Assembly: GCA_029251165.1 (NCBI GenBank)
Contig: JAQXDW010000140.1
Location: 120,675-184,674 of the forward strand
Length of the DNA stretch: 64,000 nucleotides
Reading direction: 5' to 3'
Source of the DNA: Myxococcota bacterium
GTDB lineage: Bacteria; Myxococcota_A; UBA796
In this document: piece after piece, positions 9,110 to 17,888 of the stretch
Layout of the letters: every line of letters begins with the position of its first letter
Numbering within the stretch: the stretch's first letter is position 1
Program-made: the position numbers and the translations under genes
Notes under the pieces: generated by a model
Told to the model about the DNA's origin: nothing
Database searches by the model: none
Seen by the model: the letters and a program-made list of their open reading frames with translations, nothing else

Positions 9110-10011
9110 TGGACAACTTGGCGGGCATGGGCGGGATCGATGGACCCACCGGAGAGAATCGCAGCGAGCAGCTCTGCCCCCTCGACCACCCGTGGTGCAG
9201 GTCGGGAGAAGTATGAGTTGGCATCCACCGCCCAGACCTGTCCGGTCTTCACTGCGCGCAGCTCGGCGACGTCTCGGTCAGCAGCGATGGCATCCTGGAT
9301 GTGCTGGAGGTTGGTCTGCAGATCGAAGCCACATGCCGCAGCGATGATGACGTCTGGATCAGCTGCAATCACCTCGGCCCACGTCAAGCGTCGGCTGGGG
9401 GCGCCGGGCTCAGAGAACGGCTCCACTCCACCGGCTGCTGCGACCTGCTCGGGAACCCAGTGTCCGCCAGACCATGGGGGATCCGGCCACTCCAGCATCA
9501 TGACCTTCGGCGAGCCCTCGCAGGACTGAATCGCGCCCCAGCGAGTGTCGAGCTCTGCGACCAGGGCTTCCCCACGCTCCGGGACCCTACATGCCACGGC
9601 GACGGACTGAATATCGCGCATAATGCCCGCGTAGTCGACACCAGAGAGCGAGAGCACTGGCGCGGTGCAAGAGGCCTCCAGGCGAACGAGCTTCAGCCCC
9701 TCTGTCACCGTCTCGGGGGTCACCGCACAGACCGAGCAGATGCCCTGGGTGAGGATGAGATCAGGCTTCAGGGCAGCCAACAGCTCCCCATCGACGACAT
9801 ACAGCGGCTTCTGCTCCAGAACAGCAGCGGTGACTGCAGCGTCGATTTGTTCGGAAGACAAGCCATGATCGAGAATGCTGCTGGTCAAGACCGGCAGCTT
9901 CTTGGCGGAAGCTGGGTAGTCGCACTCGTGACTAATCCCGACGATGTGATCGAGTAGTCCGAGGCGAGCAGCAATCTCTGTGGCGGAAGGGAGGAGGCTG
10001 ACGACTCTCAT
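9106..10011 (-). CDS. cobalamin-binding (BtuF/TroA-family) protein
   Basis: About 301 aa from ATG 10011 (MRVVSLLPSATEIAARLG). An earlier ATG at 10071 adds 20 residues that do not fit the family. SLLPSATE, GISHECDYP and DLILTQGICSVCAV are hallmarks of the COG0614 cobalamin-binding periplasmic-protein fold. This subgroup typically lacks a signal peptide, and none is seen here. No BtuCD transporter adjoins it, and I found no cobalamin riboswitch upstream. Binding of B12 or a related corrinoid is inferred from the family. Two cobalamin-type enzymes elsewhere in the window would need such a supply. Confidence 0.8.
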   Translation of the reverse strand: MRVVSLLPSATEIAARLGLLDHIVGISHECDYPASAKKLPVLTSSILDHGLSSEQIDAAVTAAVLEQKPLYVVDGELLAALKPDLILTQGICSVCAVTPETVTEGLKLVRLEASCTAPVLSLSGVDYAGIMRDIQSVAVACRVPERGEALVAELDTRWGAIQSCEGSPKVMMLEWPDPPWSGGHWVPEQVAAAGGVEPFSEPGAPSRRLTWAEVIAADPDVIIAAACGFDLQTNLQHIQDAIAADRDVAELRAVKTGQVWAVDANSYFSRPAPRVVEGAELLAAILSGGSIDPAHARQVVQ

Positions 10012-10211
10012 GCCTGGATCGTATCGTGCAATTTCCCGGATAGGTAGGTTTATTTCACTAACACTGCACATTTACTAGACTGTTTGCTCCGGCCTGACAC
10101 AAGGCTGGCCTTTCGCTCACACCGTGACTTCGAGTGGCCCAATGGAGTCGCATAAACAGGAGATAATCTCGGCGCCACGGTCAATGACGACGGCATCGTG
10201 TGAGGGACCGG

Positions 10212-11237
10212 CTATTCCTGGCGATCAAAATTGCAGTTCAACAGGTTGCAGTGCCGCTCGCAGCGACTGACCTCGAATCGCCGCCGCAGCGTGGTCAGCG
10301 ACTCCCACATCACCGGCAGCGGGGTGGGATCGAACACCGTGCCGACCGGATCCAGGAAGTAACAGAGCCGCACCCGCCCCTCTGGATCGATGGAGAGATC
10401 GGAGTGCCCAGCACGACAGGACAGCCCGCTGTCGGTGGAGGGCTGCTGGAAGTGGAACTTCATCGCCTGCAGCTGTGTGGCCTCGTTGCACACTGGCCCT
10501 CCCCGGAGCCGCTCGGCGGTGAGAAGGTCGAGGGCAGCATTGATGGCAGCATGCTGCTCGGGCTGGTGTGGCCACAGCTCGGAGGTCTTCCACCAGTCCG
10601 GATCGTAGGCGTTGTAGCCAAAGTTCTGGTACAGCGGCTGAACAACGAGCTGGAGCCGGCGCTTGCGAACCCAGCCCAGGAGCGCCGGTATCTCTGCAGC
10701 ATTCCTGCCGTGCAGGACTGCCGCGATGACCACTCGGGGATTGGGCAGGGCGTCGAACAGCTCGATGGCAGCCATCGCCTTGTCGAAGCTGCCGGCCTTG
10801 CCGCGGCTGTGATCGATCGTCTCCCGCGTCATGCCGTCGAGGCTGACGTAGACGATGCTCGCCCCCGCCTCCGAGATCGCAGCCGCGCGCTGGGCATTGA
10901 CCAGCCAGCCGTTGGTGTTGAAGCTGACCGTGAAGCCTCGCTGGACCGCCTGGGCCATCAGGCGCTCCAGGTCCCGGCGCAGCAGGGGCTCACCGCCGAC
11001 GAAGTTCATTCCAGCCGGCGCACACCAGTCGCCGAGCCGATCGATGAGGTCTGACCAGATCTGCTCGGGAAGGTCTGTGGCTTCGTTCTTCCAGATGTCG
11101 CAGTGCAGGCAGGGCAGGAAGCAGCGGTCAGTGACCGAGAGGTGGATCTGCTGAGGGCGTCCCGGCGCACGACGCAGCCTCATGCGATCCAGACCGCGCT
11201 CCAGCAGATCCCCGGTCAGTGCGGACAAGCGACTCAC
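10212..11237 (-). CDS. radical SAM/SPASM protein (second gene of pair 1)
   Basis: 341 aa. Starts at GTG 11237, overlapping the preceding stop (GTGA), with GAGG 7-8 nt upstream. A longer frame to 11330 would run deep into the upstream gene. VTDRCFLPCLHCDIW carries CxxxCxxC for the [4Fe-4S] cluster and SAM. FVGGEPLLRRDLE is the GGEP SAM-binding motif, and SFNTNGW and VYVSLDGM are barrel strands. The C-terminus has a SPASM-type cysteine set (CRAGHSDLSIDPEGRVRLC and CERHCNLLNC) for auxiliary clusters. Substrate unknown; SPASM proteins modify peptides, proteins or small molecules. Confidence 0.88.
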   Translation of the reverse strand: MSRLSALTGDLLERGLDRMRLRRAPGRPQQIHLSVTDRCFLPCLHCDIWKNEATDLPEQIWSDLIDRLGDWCAPAGMNFVGGEPLLRRDLERLMAQAVQRGFTVSFNTNGWLVNAQRAAAISEAGASIVYVSLDGMTRETIDHSRGKAGSFDKAMAAIELFDALPNPRVVIAAVLHGRNAAEIPALLGWVRKRRLQLVVQPLYQNFGYNAYDPDWWKTSELWPHQPEQHAAINAALDLLTAERLRGGPVCNEATQLQAMKFHFQQPSTDSGLSCRAGHSDLSIDPEGRVRLCYFLDPVGTVFDPTPLPVMWESLTTLRRRFEVSRCERHCNLLNCNFDRQE

Positions 11238-12298
11238 TTCGCCGCCTCGGACCATGCCGCCTGGCGGGCGATGTCGTCCTCGGACAGCGCCGTGTGGTTG
11301 AGGCTGCGGGGAATGAAGCAGGTCTGACACAGCGCGAGGTCACCGTAGTCTCCACGCGCGACGGCGGCCCGACGGTGCTGCATGGCATCTCCCCACCACA
11401 GCGCAGAGAACCGAGCAGTGCGCAGGCTGCCGAGACGGTTGACGAGGTGGTTGTCTCGGGTGCAGGCCGTGACATCCCCCTGCCAGCCGATCACCGGACT
11501 CTTCCAGAATCCCGAGCAGGGCGCCAGGTTTTCCGCGCGAACGGTCTCGCCGTGCGCCACGGCCTCCGGGAGGTGCAGTCCTTGCTCAGCCATGGCGGAC
11601 CGAAACACTGCGTTCTCTCGCTCCTGCACTTCAGCCGTCGGGCAGTCGAGCTGCCGGAAGAAGATCACCGCAGCGTCTCCGGGCGGGACATGCCCGGCGG
11701 CAGCCACGACCGGGGTGCCCGTTCGTCGGCAGACCGCTTCCCAGTGCGCCCGATACGCTGGGACCTCGGAGACGTTGTTGCTGCCGACAATGAATTGGAG
11801 CACCGGTCGGGGCCAGGGCGCAGCGCGCGCGGCGCGAGCGACGAAGAAGGCCTCGATGTTCGCCTGCACCAGCGCGAAGCGATCCCGCCCTTTGATGGCG
11901 GCGTAGGTCTCCTGTGTGATCGCATCGAGGGAGAAGTGCCAGTGCTGCTCGACGGGCGCAGCGTTGAGTGCACCACGGATGCGCGCCTCCGTGAGGTGGG
12001 TGGCGTTGGAGTGAACCTCGACCCGAGAGAACACCCCATGCTCCACCGCCGCCCGCATCGCGCTGCGCCAGATTCGGCCAAAGTGGGGATGAATCAGCGG
12101 CTCCCCCAGCCAGAACAAGATGAGGGTGTCGAACCGTCCGCCGACAGCAGCGAGGTCGTCAAACAGCGACTCCGCCAGGGAAACGTCGAGGTACCCGGTG
12201 CGCTCGTGGTGCGGGTGCCCCGCCTCGGAGACCGAGCAGTGAACGCAGGCGAGGCTGCATCGGTTGGTCAGTTCCAGGACGAGGTAGCTGCCTGGCAT
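11234..12298 (-). CDS. radical SAM/SPASM protein (first gene of pair 1)
   Basis: 354 aa from ATG 12298 (MPGSYLVLELTNRC); a GTG at 12316 is an alternative. LTNRCSLACVHC is the CxxxCxxC cluster site, and FWLGEPLIHP replaces the usual GGEP. HFSLDAITQETYAAIKG is typical of this subgroup. The SPASM region begins at APCSGFWKSPVIGWQGDVTAC and ends at CQTCF. It is a clear paralogue of 17873-18643 plus 24721-25020, sharing WLGEP.IHP, HFSIDA.T.ETYA..KG, and an R.L.C motif. It is therefore the intact template for the split gene. Coupled to the next radical SAM gene by GTGA. Confidence 0.87.
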   Translation of the reverse strand: MPGSYLVLELTNRCSLACVHCSVSEAGHPHHERTGYLDVSLAESLFDDLAAVGGRFDTLILFWLGEPLIHPHFGRIWRSAMRAAVEHGVFSRVEVHSNATHLTEARIRGALNAAPVEQHWHFSLDAITQETYAAIKGRDRFALVQANIEAFFVARAARAAPWPRPVLQFIVGSNNVSEVPAYRAHWEAVCRRTGTPVVAAAGHVPPGDAAVIFFRQLDCPTAEVQERENAVFRSAMAEQGLHLPEAVAHGETVRAENLAPCSGFWKSPVIGWQGDVTACTRDNHLVNRLGSLRTARFSALWWGDAMQHRRAAVARGDYGDLALCQTCFIPRSLNHTALSEDDIARQAAWSEAAK

Positions 12299-12353
12299 TC
12301 GCGGCGGAGGACTCACCCCATCAGGCTATCCCACTCGCGGCGCCGGCTCGTGC

Positions 12354-12791
12354 TTACTCGCAGTTCACATCAAGGCAGAGGAAGGTCGTCATGCCAGCCT
12401 CAATGGTAAACGAGGCCTCGTTGTAGCAGTCAAAGCCTGCGACCCGATTGTTGCTGATCTGGATGAACCAGTTGCCCTCTCCGAGGGTTGCAGCGACCTC
12501 ACCGGAGATGTCCGACTCGCCGTACCGGGGAGATCCACCGACGTCGAGGTTCTCGATAATGTAGGTGACATCCGCGACGAAATTCGGGTTGTGGGTGTCG
12601 TCCGACTCGTCCGTGACGATGCGGGCGATGAGACTTCCGTTGGCGCCATCGATGCTGGCGGACTGGCTCTCTTCGAGCTCATACGTTCCGCCGTCGGCGA
12701 CATCCTCGCAGAACAGCTCCAGCACACTGCTTCCCTGACCAGAGTCAGTCGTGCCGTCATCACATGCCACAAGCAACAGGGTGAACACCAT
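12354..12791 (-). CDS. lipoprotein, unknown
   Basis: 145 aa. ATG 12791 has GGAGGA about 5 nt upstream, so the longer frame to 13190 is rejected. MVFTLLLVAC is a short lipoprotein signal with Cys at residue 10, followed by DDGTTDSGQGSS. The mature domain is a small beta-sandwich-like fold with four further cysteines, ending in FLCLDVNCE. No family recognised. It may share transcripts with the radical SAM pair downstream on the same strand (gap 55 bp). Confidence 0.75.
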   Translation of the reverse strand: MVFTLLLVACDDGTTDSGQGSSVLELFCEDVADGGTYELEESQSASIDGANGSLIARIVTDESDDTHNPNFVADVTYIIENLDVGGSPRYGESDISGEVAATLGEGNWFIQISNNRVAGFDCYNEASFTIEAGMTTFLCLDVNCE

Positions 12792-12968
12792 GGATTCCTC
12801 CGGCGTGCAGCATAGCCAATTCTGGCACCGTTCGGATCCACACAGGGCGGGCACAGGGTCGCAGCAGTGAGTCCGTCCTCTCGCGCGCCACAGCAGCCGC
12901 GCAAGGCTTTCAGAGTCCTCAGGCAGCAGCGCACCAGGAGAGCGGCCCCCGGCGCTCGGGGGCTGGGG

Positions 12969-12974
12969 TAGGCT
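12969..12974 (+). promoter_or_regulatory. possible -10 hexamer placing the start near the ATG
   Basis: TAGGCT is followed by exactly 6 nt and then the ATG at 12981. No Shine-Dalgarno is present (GACAGG lies directly against the ATG). The geometry matches the two TACA[G/C]T-N6-ATG sites at 16794 and 31560, suggesting a leaderless or nearly leaderless message. No convincing -35 box. Confidence 0.25.
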
Positions 12975-12980
12975 GACAGG

Positions 12981-13979
12981 ATGCTGATTCCCCTCCTCCT
13001 CGCCTGCAGCGGAAGCACCGATGACTCCGGGGCCGCCTTGCCGGTCTGCGCTCCAGGCGACCATCCGCTCGACGACACCCTCTCCATCACTGCTCTTCAG
13101 GCGCTGGGAACCCACAACAGCACCCACATCGCGCCAGAGAGCCTCGTCGATGCCTCTCATGGCTACACCCACCCTCCCCTGACGCAGCAATTAGAGCGCG
13201 GCGTGCGGATGCTGGAGCTGGACCTGCACTATCGAGACGGTGTCGGGCTCCAGGTCTTCCACCTTCCGGTCCTCGACGAAGAGACCACCTGCCGGCAGTT
13301 CTCCGACTGCCTCGAAGAGATCGCAGCCTTCTCCCGTCAGAACCCCTGCCACGCACCGCTCATGATCTGGCTTGAGCTGAAGGATGAGGATCTCGATGCG
13401 CTCGACGAGACCCTCCTCCTGCTCGATGATCGCTACGGAGAGATCGAGGCGGAGATCGCTGCCGCGCTGGGCAGAGACCGGCTGATCACACCGGACGAGG
13501 TTCGGGGACATCACGACACGCTCCCCGAGGCAATCGCCGAAGCGGGGTGGCCGAGCCTCCGCAGCGGACGGGGGCGGGTGATCTTCAGTCTCCTGGAGGG
13601 CGGCGCTCACCGAGATGCCTACCTCGACGGTGCCCCAGCACTTCAGGATCGGCTCCTGTTTGCCCGCGCCGACACCGCTGAGGATGCCTTCGCGGCGACC
13701 TTCAAGCTCGATCAAGCGCTGGGCAACGTCGAGGCGATCGCCGCGGTGGCCTCGGCCGGCTTCCTGATCACCAGCAACACGGACAGCGTGGATGCCTCCG
13801 ATGAGGACAACACCGAGCGCTTCGCGGCCACCCTCGCTGCCGGCAGCCACTACATCGCCACTGACTTCCTCGATCCCATCGAGGGACGCGACTACCAGCC
13901 GCAGATCCCCGACGGAGATCCCGCCCGCTGCAACCCAATCACCGCGACGACAGGGTGCAGCAGCGCGGACATCGAGTAG
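12981..13979 (+). CDS. lipoprotein with Ca2+-dependent PI-PLC-like domain
   Basis: 332 aa. MLIPLLLAC gives lipobox Cys9. The catalytic fold is a phosphatidylinositol-specific phospholipase C-like TIM barrel: ALGTHNSTHI holds the first catalytic histidine, LELDLHYRDG the metal ligands, FHLPVLDEETTC the second His region, and LMIWLELKDE the strand with acidic ligands. This is the layout of the bacterial PI-PLC-C1 family (PF16670). It probably cleaves a phosphodiester of a glycerophospholipid or glycolipid at the envelope. Expressed divergently from the 12791 gene. Confidence 0.8.
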   Translation: MLIPLLLACSGSTDDSGAALPVCAPGDHPLDDTLSITALQALGTHNSTHIAPESLVDASHGYTHPPLTQQLERGVRMLELDLHYRDGVGLQVFHLPVLDEETTCRQFSDCLEEIAAFSRQNPCHAPLMIWLELKDEDLDALDETLLLLDDRYGEIEAEIAAALGRDRLITPDEVRGHHDTLPEAIAEAGWPSLRSGRGRVIFSLLEGGAHRDAYLDGAPALQDRLLFARADTAEDAFAATFKLDQALGNVEAIAAVASAGFLITSNTDSVDASDEDNTERFAATLAAGSHYIATDFLDPIEGRDYQPQIPDGDPARCNPITATTGCSSADIE

Positions 13980-13982
13980 CCC

Positions 13983-15068
13983 CTACTGGCAGTCGTCCGG
14001 CTCCATCTCTGCGATCCAGCGCCAGATCAGCTCGGCTCCGGTGTCGTGGGTGAGGCTGCGCCCGATGTCCGGCATCATCGCCCCGATGTCCTCGGTCGCG
14101 GTTCGATACCAGAGGATGCTCGCCTTGGGATCCCCGGGTACGATGTCGAATTCTCGATCCACGCCCCCCTCCCCCGCGGAGCCCGGACGCTTGCAGATCC
14201 CGAGGTTGAACGCATCGGTGTTGTCGTGGTTGAGGAAAAACTGTGAGGTGACGCCCTCTACACCCTTCGGGCTGTGGCAGTGGGCACAGTTGATGTCGAG
14301 GTAGTCCCGTGCAGCGGTCTCGACCTCCGCCGGCGAGAGGCTGTCGACCCCGCCAGACTCGATCGCAGTCCAGTCCACCTGCACATCGGCCCCCGCTGCC
14401 GCAGTACCCGTGAGGAAGGTCAGCACCGCACTGGAGAGAGCGCGAGCGTTCGGCCCGATCGGCATCAAGACCCGCTCCCCAGTGGCGTCGTACTGGTCGT
14501 GGCAGTCCACGCACTGGTTGCGCTGGGGAACGAGGTACTGCGCGGTGCGCGATGCACCGTGTGGATCGATGAAGTCGATGGTCTGGACATCACCCGAGAC
14601 ATGCAGCTCGGCATCAGATCCGTCTGCCCGCCAGAGGTAGGGCCATGCGGTCCACTCCGCGCTTCCCCGGAGCATCACGCGGGTCTCGATGAGGGCCAGA
14701 TCGTCTTGCGGAGCGCGGAAGTCTGCTGGGAAGAGGAACGACTTTAGGATGACGGTGCCGACCGGGAAGTCGAGGGTGCCGTCCGAGTTCACCGTCGCCG
14801 AGCGCCCCTCCGGCATCCAGACCGCACGCTCCTTGAGGGCGAAGTCTGAGAACAGCGGGGTGTTCAGCTCATAGGCGAGCGCCTCATCGTGGTAGCTCAG
14901 CGCGCTGCCATCCCACCGCGTCAGGCCAAGCTCAGAGAGGAGGGGCGGGGGCTGGGCATCGGGATCGATCTCAACCAGCGCCCAGACCTCAGGCACTACC
15001 GAGGTGTCCTCAGCAGCCTGGGAGTCTCCGGGCTCATCACCGCTGCATGCCAGAAGAAAGGCGATCAT
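13983..15068 (-). CDS. SO_2930-type diheme c-type cytochrome lipoprotein
   Basis: 361 aa with a short signal, MIAFLLAC. Two heme sites are seen: CVDCH near residue 187 and CAHCH near residue 256. Around them lie LVPQRNQCVDC and INCAHCHSPKG, matching the conserved haem-binding family described as SO2930 (TIGR03806). NTPLFSDFALKERAVWMPEG is a typical N-terminal block. The gene directly upstream encodes the beta-helix partner, the same pairing as in Shewanella SO_2929/SO_2930, and the two are coupled by ATGA. Role in electron transfer or oxidation of an unknown substrate. Confidence 0.88.
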   Translation of the reverse strand: MIAFLLACSGDEPGDSQAAEDTSVVPEVWALVEIDPDAQPPPLLSELGLTRWDGSALSYHDEALAYELNTPLFSDFALKERAVWMPEGRSATVNSDGTLDFPVGTVILKSFLFPADFRAPQDDLALIETRVMLRGSAEWTAWPYLWRADGSDAELHVSGDVQTIDFIDPHGASRTAQYLVPQRNQCVDCHDQYDATGERVLMPIGPNARALSSAVLTFLTGTAAAGADVQVDWTAIESGGVDSLSPAEVETAARDYLDINCAHCHSPKGVEGVTSQFFLNHDNTDAFNLGICKRPGSAGEGGVDREFDIVPGDPKASILWYRTATEDIGAMMPDIGRSLTHDTGAELIWRWIAEMEPDDCQ

Positions 15069-16516
15069 CCACCAAGCTCGATCTTCGGAATGTCGCCGCC
15101 CTCAAGCTCGGCGCAGTCGAACGGAGCGAACGGCGCCTCGGGGCGGTAGACGTCCGAGATCTGTGGAAGCTCGAAATTCTCCATCTTCGCAGCGAGGCTC
15201 TCCAGATCCAGGCTGGCGTAGGTTCCGCCGCTGTTGGTGCCCACACAGATGCGGTTGTCGTTGCTGTTCCCGGAGGTCTCGGTGGCCGAGAAGCTGCTCT
15301 CGTTGATCGCGTCATACAAGACATCATCGACTGGAAAGCCGGAGTCTCGATAGACGAGGCCGACGATGGTCCCGATGGGCCGGTTGACCACATCGTCGAG
15401 ATCGGGGTCGGTTCCGGAGCCGCTGTGGCTGTTGGCGGAGACCAGGACGTCCCGAGTCGAGAAGTTGTAGACCACCCCCTCGCCGACGTCGAGGTCCAGG
15501 CCGTCGATGTCACCGACCAGATCCCCCTCTGAGATCGCCCAGGAGTCCAGGCTGCCCTCGATGGCGAGGCCGTTGATGATCGCGATGTCGGCGGTGTTGT
15601 TGTTGGCGTAGGTGTTGTTCTCGACCACGACCCGACGAGAGGCCAGCACGATGGTACCGGTTCCTGCGGGAATGGAGCCGACGGTTCCGCCAGGAGCGAA
15701 GTTGGGGGTGTTGTTGTCGGTGACGGTGTTGTCGTGGACCCAGATGTCGCGACCGATGATCGGGTTGCCCGGCAGGTCGAAGATCAGCAGACCGCCGGTG
15801 TTGCCGGTGGCTGTGTTGCCGTAGACGTCCGCGTACTGGGTGTTCTCGATCTCGATGCCGGCGACGTTGCCGGTGGCGAGGTTGTTGCGAACGATGGTCC
15901 GCTGGACCTGACCGACGTAGATGCCAGCATCGGCGGAGTTGTGGGCCTCACAGTCCTCGATGAGGACATCAGAGCTGCTGACGGGGTACAGCCCATAGGC
16001 ACCATTCTCACTGGACTCCTTATTCCTCCAGGTTGCTCGAACGTCTCGGAAGGTGATGCCCTCAGAGTCCTCAACCCGGATGCCGTCCTTCTTGGCGTCG
16101 ATGACCGTGAGGCCCTGGATGAGGAAGCCATCCGAGATGGCGTCGACGCCGTTGGTCTGGACCTTCTCCTCGGCGAAGTCGAGGGTCGTGAGATCCATGC
16201 CTTGCCCAATGAGGCTGACCCTGTCCGCGCTGCGGAAGGTCACCTGGTTGTCCATCGACCACGTGCCCTCTGCAAGAACGATGGTCTGCCCATCGACGAG
16301 CAGGTTGGAGGTCTCCTGGAGCGCCTCTGCATCTCCGGCAGCGATCTGCACGCAGGGGTCGGCATAGTCTGCGCAGGAGGTGTTGGGGAAGCCCTCCATC
16401 TCCTCGGTGTCTTGCTCCGAGGTGTCGTCACCAGGGCTGTCAGTGTCCGAGACACCTGTCTCGGTGTCTTTGTCTCCGCAGGCTGTCAGCAGCAGGCACA
16501 GGGTCGTCAAGCGCAT
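15065..16516 (-). CDS. parallel beta-helix lipoprotein (SO_2929 type)
   Basis: 483 aa. MRLTTLCLLLTAC is the lipoprotein signal and GAGGAGA precedes the ATG. An Asp/Thr/Glu-rich linker spans residues 14-45. Then come right-handed beta-helix coils with recurring V.DN.V, IEIENTQ and DVYGNTATGNTGG steps, and a C-terminal Cys-containing cap. Matches the TIGR03805-type helix repeat protein that partners the diheme cytochrome encoded next. Possibly a polysaccharide- or metabolite-binding electron donor site; substrate unknown. Confidence 0.85.
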   Translation of the reverse strand: MRLTTLCLLLTACGDKDTETGVSDTDSPGDDTSEQDTEEMEGFPNTSCADYADPCVQIAAGDAEALQETSNLLVDGQTIVLAEGTWSMDNQVTFRSADRVSLIGQGMDLTTLDFAEEKVQTNGVDAISDGFLIQGLTVIDAKKDGIRVEDSEGITFRDVRATWRNKESSENGAYGLYPVSSSDVLIEDCEAHNSADAGIYVGQVQRTIVRNNLATGNVAGIEIENTQYADVYGNTATGNTGGLLIFDLPGNPIIGRDIWVHDNTVTDNNTPNFAPGGTVGSIPAGTGTIVLASRRVVVENNTYANNNTADIAIINGLAIEGSLDSWAISEGDLVGDIDGLDLDVGEGVVYNFSTRDVLVSANSHSGSGTDPDLDDVVNRPIGTIVGLVYRDSGFPVDDVLYDAINESSFSATETSGNSNDNRICVGTNSGGTYASLDLESLAAKMENFELPQISDVYRPEAPFAPFDCAELEGGDIPKIELGG

Positions 16517-16786
16517 GGTCTCTCCTCAGGGATGGGGGATGATAGTGAGGTCACCGTGCCGACCGCAAGCATCCTGTCAGACCGTGCAGATGTGCTCACA
16601 CAGCACACCACGCCCGGATGTAGGCACACGGCGTCTCGACACCGGCAACCAATGCGAGCGCCTGGTCTCTGGCTGAGGGGGATGACGTCGCACCAGCGCT
16701 TGTCCCAGGACGCCGACCTGCCCGTCGCGCTTCCGCTTCGAGGTGGTCGCTCCGCCACCGCACCTCATGGCGGCTTCTCCCCACCC

Positions 16787-16799
16787 ACTGCGATACAGT
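16787..16799 (+). promoter_or_regulatory. ACTGCGATACA element / -10 box for leaderless start
   Basis: ACTGCGATACAGT ends 6 nt before the ATG at 16806. The first 11 bases recur identically at 31553-31563, again 8 nt before an ATG. Reading TACAGT as the -10 hexamer puts the start site at or next to the ATG. No Shine-Dalgarno is present. Confidence 0.4.
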
Positions 16800-16805
16800 T
16801 TTCTC

Positions 16806-17888
16806 ATGCCCGCTCCTGAGCAGATCGCAGCCCGAATCCAGCAGTGGGGAGCGAACGGTCCACAGGGTCCGATGACCCTGGAGATCTATCCGACCCTCGC
16901 CTGCAACCTCGACTGCGTCTTCTGCGACACCACAGACCGACACCGCGCACCGGTCGATGAGTTGTCCACAGAGCGGTGGCTCTCGATCATCGCGGAGGCC
17001 GCAGCGATGGGGGTACAGCGCGTGTTCGTGCTCGGCGGCGGCGAGCCCCTGCTGCGCAAGGACACTCCGGTGCTGCTCGCTCGGATCAAGGCGCTGTCCA
17101 TGGAGGGCATCCTCACCACCAACGGCACGCGGCTGACCGCCCCCCTCGCCGAGAAGCTCATCACGTGGGGCTGGGATGAGGTCCACTTCTCCGTCGACGG
17201 CCCCACCCCTGAGATCCACGATGCCCTCCGGGGACAGCGCGGCGCGTTCCGGCGCACCATCCAGGCAGCCTGTCGGCTGTCGGTCCTCAAGCGTCGGCTC
17301 GGCTTGGACCGCCCGCGCATCGCCCTGCACTTCGTCATCACCCGAAAGAACGTGCACACCCTCTCTGACATGGTGCGGCTCGCGCACGCCCTGTCTGCTT
17401 TTCGCATCGACTTCGATGCCCTCATCGCCTACCGCCCCGAGCAGCAGCGCCTCGCCCTCACTCCGCAGCAGTCCGCCGCGCTCCCCGAGCACGCCGCTCA
17501 GGCGCTGGCGCTGGCGGAGTCCCTCGGCATCGCGACCACCCTCGCCCACTTCCTCAGCCCCGATCGCCCGGATCGCGGCAGCACACCGCCCCCCGCTGCT
17601 CCTGGAGTCGGCATCAAGGGCGCTCCCTGCCTCAAGGCGTGGCACTACCTCACCATAGATGCCGCCGGGAAGACCAGCCCGTGCTGCGTGCTGGCTGGTG
17701 AGGGAGGCTCAGCAGCATCGGGGAGCCTCTCTGACCTCTGGCGCTCAGATCCCTTCCTTGAGTCAGTCCGTGCCGGCATGCTGGAGAAGTCACCGCTGCC
17801 CCGCTGCCAGGAGTGCTCAGCGAACATCCTGGCCCACGAGGCCGCCATCCGCAGCTGCCTACCGGAGAATCCGTGGCCATCAACCTAA
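16806..17888 (+). CDS. radical SAM/SPASM protein (first gene of pair 2)
   Basis: 360 aa. ATG 16806 is used because the upstream extension to 16743 is not family-like. YPTLACNLDCVFC holds CxxxCxxC. VLGGGEPLLRKDTP is the GGEP motif, and TTNGTR and VHFSVDGPT follow the usual barrel order. The SPASM tail starts at APCLKAWHYLTIDAAGKTSPCC and includes CQEC. Overlaps the next radical SAM gene by 16 bp, so the two are co-translated. In the inferred ancestral arrangement it heads an operon with a radical SAM partner, ABC transporter, DegT aminotransferase and prepilin peptidase. Confidence 0.88.
   Translation: MPAPEQIAARIQQWGANGPQGPMTLEIYPTLACNLDCVFCDTTDRHRAPVDELSTERWLSIIAEAAAMGVQRVFVLGGGEPLLRKDTPVLLARIKALSMEGILTTNGTRLTAPLAEKLITWGWDEVHFSVDGPTPEIHDALRGQRGAFRRTIQAACRLSVLKRRLGLDRPRIALHFVITRKNVHTLSDMVRLAHALSAFRIDFDALIAYRPEQQRLALTPQQSAALPEHAAQALALAESLGIATTLAHFLSPDRPDRGSTPPPAAPGVGIKGAPCLKAWHYLTIDAAGKTSPCCVLAGEGGSAASGSLSDLWRSDPFLESVRAGMLEKSPLPRCQECSANILAHEAAIRSCLPENPWPST

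Noticed and set aside
10012..10211. Cobalamin riboswitch upstream of the B12-binding-like gene
   Set aside because: No B12-box or the conserved core loops; a GGCC-N-GGCC hairpin alone is not enough.
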